Source: Ignavibacteria bacterium (GTDB taxonomy: Bacteria; Bacteroidota; Ignavibacteria; Kapaibacteriales; UBA2268). Taken from it: DNA of 55,682 bases. Under the pieces are notes generated by a model. The model had not been told where the DNA came from. It worked only from the letters and a program-made list of their open reading frames with translations, and did not search any database. The first letter of the stretch is position 1. Each line of letters opens with the position of its first letter. The stretch is taken from assembly GCA_016844745.1 (NCBI GenBank), contig JAERMQ010000043.1, positions 1 to 55,682 on the forward strand. The letters run 5' to 3'. Positions 9,055 through 16,796 of the stretch are shown here, one piece after another. The position numbers were made by a program, and so were the translations under genes.

Positions 9055-11517
9055 TTATTTTACAACTGAAAACATCTGCGCATAAGATTGTTCATTGATT
9101 ACCAAAACGCAATAATAAGCGCCGGATGAGAAATTATCAAGCGCTTGCGAGTAAGTATGCATACCCTCTTCCAGAAAATCAGGATTATACTCCGCAATTT
9201 TATTTCCCAATACATCGCTGAAATAAATTCTTACTCTTGCATTTTTGTCAAGTTCATAGCTCAGAACAATCTTATCCTGTGCCGGATTCGGGGAAATGGT
9301 GAAATGATAATTGTTGTTTGTTGGTTCTAAAATATCAGTTTTTTCTATTGATAGAGCAATTGTATGTGTACTTCCACAAGCTGCTTTTGTCCAGTTTGTG
9401 GCAGTTCCAATTTGTTCGGGTATATTTTTATAGGGTATTGTTCTATTACCAAGTTGACCGGATTGATTTAATCCCCAAGCCCATAATGTCCCATCCTTTT
9501 TGATTGCAATTGTATGCTCGTATCCACATGATATTTCTGACCAATTTTTACTACTGCCAATTTGAACTGGGGATGATAAATCATTTTGTATACCGTCGCC
9601 AAGTTTACCATAAAGGTTTGAACCCCAAGCCCACAAAGACCCGTCTGTTTTAATTGCCAAGGTATGATTTTTTCCGCAAGAAACTGTCATCCAGTTTGTT
9701 TCAGTACCGATTTGTATTGGTGAACTCTTATCAATTGATGTACCATCGCCAACCTGTCCAGATCTATTATAACCCCAACCCCATAATGAGCCATCTTTCA
9801 TAATAGCAAGAGTATGGTGACTACCACTTGAAACCATTTTCCAATTTGAGGATGTACCGATTAGTATGGGTTGCTTTTTATTCAATAATGTACCATCACC
9901 GAGTTGTCCAGAACTGTTCCATCCCCATGCCCACAAAGTTCCATCTCTTTTCAATGCAATTGTATGTTGCTCTCCGCATGATACTGATACCCAATCAGTA
10001 ATACTGTTGATTTGATGAGGAGTAGGGTTATCAGTAGTTGAGCCATCACCGATTTGACCATAGAAATTATAACCCCATGCCCACAAAGTTCCATTACTCA
10101 TGATAGCTTGTGAATGGCTTGTACCACTCGAGACTGTGACGAATTTACTCCCACCGCTGATTCTTACTGGGAAACTTTTATTGAACTTTGTTCCATCTCC
10201 AAGTTGACCAAAGAAGTTCATTCCCCAAGCCCACATTGAACTATCACTTTTTATGGCAAGATTATGGTTTTCACCACAGGAAACTGATGTCCAGTTTAAG
10301 TTGTTACCAATTTTCGAAGGTGAGATATTATTTGACTTTTTTCCATCACCGAGTTGGCCGTAATCATTTTTTCCCCATGCCCACAAAGAACCATCTATTT
10401 TAATAGCAATTGAATATAATTCTCCACATGCAATTGTTCTCCAGTCTTTGCTGCCACTGATTTGAGTGAAACCATTGTTTATGTATTTTGTAGTTCCGTC
10501 GCCAAGTTGCCCATAAACGTTATAACCAGACGCCCACAAAGTGCCGGCAGTATTAATTGCAAGTGAATGGAAGCGTCCTCCGGCAATCGACATCCAATTA
10601 TTACTGGTTCCAATTTGAACTGGTGTGTACCTGTTTGATGTATCACCCAGACCAAGTTGCCCGGTACAATTATGACCCCAAACCCAACAACTACCATCAC
10701 TCTTCATAACAAATGAATGTGCATTGCCGCATGAGATTGAAACCCAGTTTTTTTCATTACCTATTTGAATAGGTTTGTAAACTCTAGTTGAAGAGTCAAA
10801 CCCAAGTTGTCCAACAGGATTATCTCCCCAAGCCCACAAAGTGCTATCTTTCTTGATTGCCAAAGTATGATATTCTCCACAAGAAACATACTGCCAGTCT
10901 TTATCATTTGTTATTTGAACAGGTGAATGAATGTCCTCGTTAGTACCATTCCCAAGTTGACCACAGAAATTATATCCCCAAGCCCATAAAGTACCATCCC
11001 TCTTAATCCCAATGGAATGTTCCCTTCCACAAGAAACAAATCCCCAATTTTTATCAGTTCCAATTTGTAATGGGGATTTTTTATAATTCTCAGTTCCATC
11101 ACCGAGTTGTCCGAAGTAATTATTCCCCCAAGCCCATAATGAACCATCTTTTTTAATAGCAAGGGTATGTCGGTATCCGCAAGAGATCGAAACCCAGTTT
11201 GTTTCGGTTCCGATTTGAGTAGGAGAATAGTTATCTTTTGTAGTTCCATTACCGAGCTGTCCGGAACCGTTATCTCCCCACGACCATAAAGTACCATCAC
11301 TTTTTATAGCGATAGTATGAGCGCCACCACAGGAGACCGATGTCCAGTTACCTCCAATACCAATTTGAATAGGTGACCAGTTATCAACACCTATTCCTAA
11401 TTGTCCATAAGTATTATCTCCCCAAGCATAAGCATTATAGCCTGTCTGTGCAGAAGAAGAATATGAAAAAAGGAGGAAGAAGCAAAAAATGCAAACAAGT
11501 AAATAAATGATTTTCAT
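9055..11517 (-). CDS. Secreted RCC1-repeat protein with T9SS sorting domain
   Basis: 820-aa exported protein. A signal peptide (residues 1-23, ending SSSAQ) is followed by 14 RCC1 repeats of about 51 aa with the pattern AWGxNxxGQLGDG, forming one or two seven-bladed beta-propellers. The last ~90 residues (from about FTISPNPAQDKIVLSY to the C-terminus) are a type A T9SS sorting domain, so the protein is probably exported to the cell surface. The seventh repeat has ASG in place of AWG. It starts at the ATG at 11517, with GGGGAG just upstream. The binding partner is unknown; RCC1 propellers are binding scaffolds. The tandem DNA repeats create several long shadow frames on both strands. Confidence 0.92.
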   Translation of the reverse strand: MKIIYLLVCIFCFFLLFSYSSSAQTGYNAYAWGDNTYGQLGIGVDNWSPIQIGIGGNWTSVSCGGAHTIAIKSDGTLWSWGDNGSGQLGNGTTKDNYSPTQIGTETNWVSISCGYRHTLAIKKDGSLWAWGNNYFGQLGDGTENYKKSPLQIGTDKNWGFVSCGREHSIGIKRDGTLWAWGYNFCGQLGNGTNEDIHSPVQITNDKDWQYVSCGEYHTLAIKKDSTLWAWGDNPVGQLGFDSSTRVYKPIQIGNEKNWVSISCGNAHSFVMKSDGSCWVWGHNCTGQLGLGDTSNRYTPVQIGTSNNWMSIAGGRFHSLAINTAGTLWASGYNVYGQLGDGTTKYINNGFTQISGSKDWRTIACGELYSIAIKIDGSLWAWGKNDYGQLGDGKKSNNISPSKIGNNLNWTSVSCGENHNLAIKSDSSMWAWGMNFFGQLGDGTKFNKSFPVRISGGSKFVTVSSGTSHSQAIMSNGTLWAWGYNFYGQIGDGSTTDNPTPHQINSITDWVSVSCGEQHTIALKRDGTLWAWGWNSSGQLGDGTLLNKKQPILIGTSSNWKMVSSGSHHTLAIMKDGSLWGWGYNRSGQVGDGTSIDKSSPIQIGTETNWMTVSCGKNHTLAIKTDGSLWAWGSNLYGKLGDGIQNDLSSPVQIGSSKNWSEISCGYEHTIAIKKDGTLWAWGLNQSGQLGNRTIPYKNIPEQIGTATNWTKAACGSTHTIALSIEKTDILEPTNNNYHFTISPNPAQDKIVLSYELDKNARVRIYFSDVLGNKIAEYNPDFLEEGMHTYSQALDNFSSGAYYCVLVINEQSYAQMFSVVK

Positions 11518-11609
11518 AAGGCTCCCCAGTAAAAAATTGCGTTATTGAATTTCAATGCAAATATAGGAATTAAGATTGAGAAGTGCAAATTTATTTTTAT
11601 GCCTTAAAT

Positions 11610-11939
11610 TTATTTAATGCTATCTATGATAAATCCAATTTTACGTTTAGGTTTTTCTTCCTGAATAATTAATTTAACTACTAAATCTTTTAAAGACTCG
11701 AAATTTGATTCTAAATTATCGAGCCTGTCGAATATCTCCTTATGTATAAATGCATATTTTCTTAATTGAACGAATGTTCTCATAATTGCTATATTAACTT
11801 CAATTGCTTTATCACTATGCAGTACGCTGGCAAGCATTGCTAAACCTTGTTCGGTAAATGCATAAGGCAAAAACTTTGAGTGTTCTCCTCTTTTTAAGGT
11901 GCCAAATTGGCTCCTTAAAGAATCGTTTTCTACTTTTAC
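11610..11939 (-). pseudogene. ORF6N-domain protein fragment (5' truncated)
   Basis: The frame encodes the second half of an ORF6N (KilA-N-like DNA-binding) protein: LRSQFGTLKRGEHSKF, then LPYAFTEQGLAMLASVL, then IEVNIAIMRTFVQLRKY, with a coiled-coil tail. In complete relatives this region follows a 60-80 aa N-terminal DNA-binding part. Here an in-frame TGA (11940-11942) precedes it and no start codon precedes the conserved block; the first ATG (11870) lies inside the conserved core. I infer a decayed remnant. ORF6N proteins are often carried by phages and accessory elements. Confidence 0.75.
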
Positions 11940-12005
11940 TCACAATAAAATATTTATCCTTCCTAAGCGTTTATTTTTAATTATTAATTTTTGAATTGAA
12001 GAAAT

Positions 12006-12344
12006 ATGGAACAAGCTGCAAATCAGGAAAAACTAACCTCTCAAATATTCGAATTAGCGGGCATGATTGCCTACCAGACTGGCGCTGTGGTCAGCCGCAC
12101 AATTTTAAAGAAAAGCACTGGTACGGTTACTCTTTTTGCTTTTGATAAAGGCGAAGCGCTCAGCGAACATACTGCACCATTCGATGCAATGGTAAATATC
12201 ATAGATGGTGAAGCTGAAGTTATAATCTCCGGCGTTTCCTTTAATCTGAAGCAAGGCGAAATGATTATTATGCCGGCAAATGAGCCACATGCAGTGAAGG
12301 CAACGGAACAATTTAAAATGGTTTTGATTATGATAAAATCGTGA
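12006..12344 (+). CDS. Small cupin-domain protein
   Basis: 112-aa single-domain cupin. The two cupin motifs are recognisable: motif 1 around GEALSEHTAPFDAMVNIIDGEA (first His in SEH, then a Glu in the DGE turn) and motif 2 around GEMIIMPANEPHAVKA, with the second His in PHAV. Such proteins bind a metal ion or small ligand in a beta-barrel. The substrate cannot be told from sequence. It has no signal peptide and no operon partner; a long palindrome follows 12 bases after the stop. Confidence 0.85.
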   Translation: MEQAANQEKLTSQIFELAGMIAYQTGAVVSRTILKKSTGTVTLFAFDKGEALSEHTAPFDAMVNIIDGEAEVIISGVSFNLKQGEMIIMPANEPHAVKATEQFKMVLIMIKS

Positions 12345-12356
12345 TTTTAAGACCTT

Positions 12357-12442
12357 AATTTACCACCCCCTACCCCCTCCTAAAATAGGAGGGGATTTAT
12401 TTATCCCCTCCTATTTTAGGAGGGGGTAGGGGGTGGTAAATT
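12357..12442. repeat. Long inverted repeat between cupin and DUF6029 genes
   Basis: Near-perfect inverted repeat with arms of about 38 bp (AATTTACCACCCCCTACC on the left, its complement on the right) around a TTATTT loop. The arm itself contains CCCCTCCTAAAATAGGAGGGG, palindromic internally, so alternative folds are possible. It belongs to the same general class as 7389-7472 and 34190-34266. Confidence 0.88.
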
Positions 12443-12485
12443 TTAATTTAATAAGTATATTTTGACTAACATAAATTATAATTCT

Positions 12486-14171
12486 ATGAAAAAAAATATT
12501 TTACTACTTATTCTCATTTCGCTAACAGCAACTTCACAATTATTCGCTCAGGACGCACCAAGCTCCGGAAGGTTATCAGGTAATTTCCAGTTAGATGCTC
12601 AATACTACGGCAAGGATTCTATTATCGGCGCCAAAGATGTACCTCCCGAAAAAATTCGCTCCAATGCCTTTATCAATTTGCTTTACAAAACGGATAATTT
12701 CGATTTCGGAGTACGCTTCGAATCATACCAGAATCCCATGCTTGGATTTAATCTTCCCTCCGGCAGCGCCATTCCATTCAAATACGTTTCATATTCCTCC
12801 GAATATATTGACGTAACTGGTGGCGACTTCTACGAACAATTCGGCAGCGGCATAATATTCCGCTCTTACGAAGACCGCCAGCTTGGATTTGATAACTCAG
12901 TTCAGGGTTTTCGCTTCAAATTGCGTCCTGCTAAGGGAATCAGCTTTACCGGATTAATCGGCAACCAACGGAATAGTACAATCTGGGATGTCGGAAAAGG
13001 AATCCTGCGTGCAGGTGATTTGAATATTACGGTCAATGATTTAATCGAAAATATGATACCGGGCGGTTTGTATCTCACATTAGGTGCAAGCATAGTCAGC
13101 AAATACGAAAAAGACCAGTCAATTACATATAATATGCCCCAAAACGTACTTGCCTATTCTGCAAGATTTAATCTGAACGGGGAGCATTTTTCCTTAGATG
13201 GTGAATATGGGCATAAGAATAATGACCCGAATTTCACAAATTTATACAATTACAATCCAGGACAGGGCTTTATACTTAGCGGTTCTTATTTCGTTCCCGG
13301 TCTTGGAATAAACCTGAATTTTCACCGCATAGACAATATGGATTTCCACAGCGAGGCATCGGCTTCCGGAAATTACCTGAATGTGAATTTCATTCCGCCA
13401 TTAACGAAGCAGTACGGCTATCGCCTGGCAACGATTTATCCTTATGCCACGCAACTTAACGGCGAAGTAGGCGCACAGGCTGAAATTACGATTGCCATAC
13501 CAAAAGAAACATTCTTCGGAGGTGAGCATGGCGCAGATATTGCAATTAATTACTCACGTGTCCAGGCAATAGATACTTCAAGAACAATGTTCGATAAACC
13601 GACGGGTAACGCATTTTTATACGATTCGCCATTCTTTTCAATTGGCAAGAGGCTTTATTTCCAGGATTTCAATTTGGAATACAGCCGCAAATTCGGTGAA
13701 AATTTGAAAACCGTATTTTCATATATCAATTCCACTTATGATAAAGATGCCCTTACGACTCAAGGCGGAGTAGGATATGGCAAAGTTTTTACCAATATCA
13801 TTGTAGGTGAATTTTATATAAAACTTACTGACGAACATTCATTAAAAATCGAAGCGCAGCATTTATGGTTCGAGCAGCAATTCCCTATTTCAACACATGA
13901 TAATACAAACGGAAATTGGGCTATGCTGCTTGCTGAATATACTATAGCGCCGGCATATTATATTTCATTATTCGATGAATACAATTACGGAAATGACTAC
14001 AAAGATTATCAGATACATTATCCCGGAATAGCATTTGCTTACGTTCACGAAGCAACTCGGGTTTCTTTAGGTTATAGCCGCCAGAGACAAGGCATTCTTT
14101 GTGTTGGCGGTGTATGCCGGCAGGTACCTGCTTCGAACGGATTATTGCTATCAGTTACATCATCATTTTAA
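12486..14171 (+). CDS. DUF6029 family outer-membrane-type protein
   Basis: 561-aa exported protein. The ATG at 12486 gives a classic signal peptide (MKKNILLLILISLTATSQLF, cleaved after AQ); an upstream TTG would add eight unlikely residues. The rest is rich in alternating aromatic beta-strands and ends in a Phe (SVTSSF), as outer-membrane beta-barrels do. The SSEYIDVTGGDFYEQFGSG and RSYEDRQLGFDNSVQGFRF segments fit DUF6029. The function of the family is not known. The Omp28-like lipoprotein follows 20 bases later, probably in one transcript. Confidence 0.8.
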   Translation: MKKNILLLILISLTATSQLFAQDAPSSGRLSGNFQLDAQYYGKDSIIGAKDVPPEKIRSNAFINLLYKTDNFDFGVRFESYQNPMLGFNLPSGSAIPFKYVSYSSEYIDVTGGDFYEQFGSGIIFRSYEDRQLGFDNSVQGFRFKLRPAKGISFTGLIGNQRNSTIWDVGKGILRAGDLNITVNDLIENMIPGGLYLTLGASIVSKYEKDQSITYNMPQNVLAYSARFNLNGEHFSLDGEYGHKNNDPNFTNLYNYNPGQGFILSGSYFVPGLGINLNFHRIDNMDFHSEASASGNYLNVNFIPPLTKQYGYRLATIYPYATQLNGEVGAQAEITIAIPKETFFGGEHGADIAINYSRVQAIDTSRTMFDKPTGNAFLYDSPFFSIGKRLYFQDFNLEYSRKFGENLKTVFSYINSTYDKDALTTQGGVGYGKVFTNIIVGEFYIKLTDEHSLKIEAQHLWFEQQFPISTHDNTNGNWAMLLAEYTIAPAYYISLFDEYNYGNDYKDYQIHYPGIAFAYVHEATRVSLGYSRQRQGILCVGGVCRQVPASNGLLLSVTSSF

Positions 14172-14191
14172 ATTTAAAGAAGGAATAAAAA

Positions 14192-15274
14192 ATGAAAAAA
14201 TATATAAAGAATTTGAAGATAACAGAAAATGATAATTTTAATCTTGTATTGAACTACTTTTTATTTTTGCGACTTTGCACCTTTGCGACTTTGCGAGTTA
14301 TATTTCACGCAAAGCCGCAAAGGAATTATTTTTCTCAGATGGGTTTGCGAGTTTTTTCTCACACAAAGCCGCAAAGATATATGTTCAATTCCTTTGGAAG
14401 ATTCTTTCAGGAATTCAGGATTATTTCTTTTAGGATTATTTTACCTTTATTATTTTTCATAGTCCTATTTTTCTCAACCGGATGCGATGAAATCGAGTCA
14501 CCGTACCGAAAAGGAAATGTTCAATTCATTGATACGACAAATAAAATATTATTGGAGGAATTTACGGGCGCATATTGCGGAAATTGCCCGGACGGCGCAG
14601 CTAAAGCGCATTTATTGGATTCGCTTTATCCCGGAAAATTTATTTTGTTGTCCATTCATGCCGGATATTATGCAACGCCAAATAAAACTTTTACTTACGA
14701 CTTCCGCACTCCGGCAGGAGATTCAATCTTCAACTCCATCATGAGCATTAAAGAAATTGTATTTCCATCTGCTATGTTCAACCGGATAGGTGTTAATAAG
14801 AATGGCGGATTGATTCCAAGCCAATGGGATGCTCTCGTCGGGCAGCTTATCTTTAATGATACTGTGATTGCAACAATTGATTTAGCGCCATCATTTACAA
14901 GTACTGATAGTTCTATTTCTGTAAAAGCCAACATCAAATACTGGGAAGCCGGCTCGAATAATCAAACTTTGGTTGTGCAAATTCTTGAGGACAGTATCGT
15001 TCAAATGCAGAAGTGGTACGGACACACACCGGAAAATATACCGGATTATGTCCATAATAACGTACTTCGTGCATCGATTACTCCTGCTTTCGGCGCACAA
15101 ATAACGACCGATGCAATGATTATGAAGGGCTCTAAATACGAAAAGAATTTGAAATATACAATCCCCAAAGGCAAGGACTGGCGGATTAATAAGCTGAAAA
15201 TTGTTGCATATATTCTTGATTACGGCAAAACAAATTCTATATTGCAGGCAGAAGAAATGAAATTGATAGAATAA
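14192..15274 (+). CDS. Omp28-related lipoprotein with repeat-extended N-terminus
   Basis: The frame encodes 360 aa. From residue 98 onward it is an Omp28-type outer-membrane lipoprotein with a thioredoxin-like fold: LEEFTGAYCGNCPDGAA carries a CxxC-like CGNC. The hydrophobic stretch and lipobox (LFFSTGC, Cys98) lie unusually far from the first ATG. The cause is a CGCAAAG repeat (14266-14377) that encodes residues ~26-62 in frame. The ATG at 14192 has a good ribosome site (AAGAAGGA). The ATG at 14381 would give a normal 34-aa lipoprotein signal peptide and may be the start that is now used. Probably co-transcribed with the DUF6029 gene. Confidence 0.82.
   Translation: MKKYIKNLKITENDNFNLVLNYFLFLRLCTFATLRVIFHAKPQRNYFSQMGLRVFSHTKPQRYMFNSFGRFFQEFRIISFRIILPLLFFIVLFFSTGCDEIESPYRKGNVQFIDTTNKILLEEFTGAYCGNCPDGAAKAHLLDSLYPGKFILLSIHAGYYATPNKTFTYDFRTPAGDSIFNSIMSIKEIVFPSAMFNRIGVNKNGGLIPSQWDALVGQLIFNDTVIATIDLAPSFTSTDSSISVKANIKYWEAGSNNQTLVVQILEDSIVQMQKWYGHTPENIPDYVHNNVLRASITPAFGAQITTDAMIMKGSKYEKNLKYTIPKGKDWRINKLKIVAYILDYGKTNSILQAEEMKLIE
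14266..14377. repeat. CGCAAAG repeat inside the Omp28 reading frame
   Basis: Contains CCTTTGCGACTTTGCG (14280-14295) opposite CGCAAAGCCGCAAAGG (14308-14323) with one mismatch, and a second partial pair (GGGTTTGCGAG, then ACAAAGCCGCAAAG). No stop codon is created in the Omp28 frame, which runs straight through. Confidence 0.85.
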
Positions 15275-15336
15275 AAACAATTCAATTTATAATAAATATT
15301 AATTAATAAAGAATACAATTTAATAACATCCCTATT

Positions 15337-15413
15337 TCCTTTGCGGCTTTGCGTGAGAAAAATTTTACGCAAAGCCGCTAAGAAGGAAGGCCGCTAAGAA
15401 GCAAAGTCGCAAA
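15337..15413. repeat. CGCAAAG inverted repeat downstream of the Omp28 gene
   Basis: CCTTTGCGGCTTTGCGTG pairs with ACGCAAAGCCGCTAAG across a short A/T loop, followed by further partial copies (GGCCGCTAAG, GCAAAGTCGCAAAA). It is the third copy in the window. The rest of 15275-15546 is AT-rich; a TAATTTTG at 15526-15533 could be a -7 element for vapB, but no -33 element is clear. Confidence 0.8.
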
Positions 15414-15546
15414 ATAAATTTTAATAATATTCCTTTGAGACAAGAGCAACAATTCACGCAAAAAAACAATAAATCTACTAAAATAATTTAACGATTACCT
15501 CGTTCCTTTACTTTTTTATTATCGATAATTTTGTAAAGGAATTATT

Positions 15547-15756
15547 ATGGAAACCGTAACAGTATCATCAAAATATCAAATAGTAATTCCTCTCTCAATA
15601 AGAAAAGAGTTAAATATTAAGCCGGCTCAAAAGCTTTTTATGATTAATTATATGGGTAGGATAGAACTCATTCCTGAGGTTGATATTCGCAGCCTAAGAG
15701 GAACCTTGAAGGGCATGGATACCACAATTGAAAGGGATGAGGAGGATAGGATATGA
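15547..15756 (+). CDS. vapB: AbrB/MazE-type antitoxin VapB
   Basis: 69-aa swapped-hairpin AbrB-type DNA-binding protein (VTVSSKYQIVIPLSIRKELNIKPAQKL), the usual VapB antitoxin fold. An acidic C-terminal tail (TTIERDEEDRI) would wrap the toxin. It has a strong ribosome site (AAAGGA, 15535-15540) and overlaps the toxin start by four bases (ATGA), so the two are translationally coupled. By analogy with the family it neutralises VapC and represses its own promoter. Confidence 0.9.
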   Translation: METVTVSSKYQIVIPLSIRKELNIKPAQKLFMINYMGRIELIPEVDIRSLRGTLKGMDTTIERDEEDRI

Positions 15757-16124
15757 ATGTGATTGATTCGTCATTTTGGTTTGAATATTATACCGAATCC
15801 AAATATTCGGATTACATTAGCAAAGTGTTGGAAAAAATGGATGAAGTAATTGTGCCTACCATAGTTATTGTTGAGGTCTTTAAAAAATTATTAAACGTTA
15901 CTACCGAAACAAATGCTTTAAAGTTCATAGCTCAAATGAAGAAGGGAAAATTAATTGATTTGAATTTCGATTTATCCCTTAGCGCGGCTTACTACGGTAA
16001 AGAACACAAACTCCCACTTGCCGATTCTATCATTTACGCTACTACACTTCATTTCAATGCTACTTTATACACAATGGACAATCATTTCGAAGGATTAAAG
16101 AATGTCGAATATTTTCAGAAATAA
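15753..16124 (+). CDS. vapC: PIN-domain ribonuclease toxin VapC
   Basis: 123-aa PIN-domain endoribonuclease. The acidic metal-binding residues are all present: Asp5 (MNVIDSSFWFEY), Glu41 (IVIVEVFKK), Asp91 (PLADSIIYATT) and Asp109 (YTMDNHF). VapC enzymes cleave tRNA or rRNA when released from VapB; the target here is unknown. It starts within the vapB stop codon. The downstream DinB gene follows at once or overlaps, so it may be read through from this promoter. Confidence 0.92.
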   Translation: MNVIDSSFWFEYYTESKYSDYISKVLEKMDEVIVPTIVIVEVFKKLLNVTTETNALKFIAQMKKGKLIDLNFDLSLSAAYYGKEHKLPLADSIIYATTLHFNATLYTMDNHFEGLKNVEYFQK

Positions 16125-16125
16125 T

Positions 16126-16602
16126 ATGACAGAACTCGAAAAACAATCATTAGAAGCATGGCGTATTAATAATCAAATTAATATCATGCTAATAGAGAGC
16201 TTAAGCGATGAAATGCTGAAAGCTTCGTTAAGCGAGCGAGGTGGTCGTGATGTTGCCCGTCAGCTTGCACACGTTATTGAAGTACGCTGCACACGGTTAG
16301 AATCAATTGCAAAGAAATCCGGAATAACCCTTACTCGTTTCGAAAAAGGTGAAAGCCCGGATAAAGAGAAACTTCTTCTTGCTATGAAACAATCAGGCGA
16401 AGCTATGGAGAAGCATTTAATTGCATCTTTCGATAACAATGCCGCTGTGACTAATTTCCAGCGTGGAGCAGGCGTTATGCTTGGATATTATATAGCACAT
16501 GAATCGCATCATAGGGGAAGTATTCTGCTGACTATTAAGAAATGCGGCTTGAAGATTCCGGAAAATCTCAAATGGGGAATTTGGGAGTGGAATAAAATTT
16601 AG
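16126..16602 (+). CDS. DinB-family four-helix protein
   Basis: 158-aa DinB/YfiT-like protein, expected to be a four-helix bundle binding a divalent metal through three His. Candidates are His49 (RQLAHVIEVR), His125 and His129 (YYIAHESHHRG). Members include thiol-dependent S-transferases; the substrate is unknown. The start at 16126 avoids overlap with vapC. An earlier ATG at 16102 has AAGGA upstream and would overlap vapC by 23 bases. After it, 16603-16796 holds no gene, only a half palindrome ATGTCATTTCTGTGGATGCA at 16653-16672. Confidence 0.85.
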   Translation: MTELEKQSLEAWRINNQINIMLIESLSDEMLKASLSERGGRDVARQLAHVIEVRCTRLESIAKKSGITLTRFEKGESPDKEKLLLAMKQSGEAMEKHLIASFDNNAAVTNFQRGAGVMLGYYIAHESHHRGSILLTIKKCGLKIPENLKWGIWEWNKI

Positions 16603-16796
16603 AGGAAACGTATAGATTCTCAAGTTGTATTAAAAGAAGGAATTTCAAAGAAAATGTCATTTCTGTGGATGCAGGCAATCATAAATGATCCATTCAGGAC
16701 AAAAAATGTTTTTAATATTAATTTTTATTAATGTATCAAATTTCAAAAAATATTGTTATTTTTGTTATTATATTAATTATAGAGGCTCAACTAAAA

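Noticed and set aside
8809..9069. 86-codon plus-strand frame
   Set aside because: It runs through three GTCATTCTGA repeats and a CGCAAAG palindrome; the protein is repeat translation, as also seen at other copies.
10479..11300. Minus-strand frames of 73 and 129 codons within the RCC1 gene
   Set aside because: Periodic shadow frames generated by the ~153-bp RCC1 DNA repeats.
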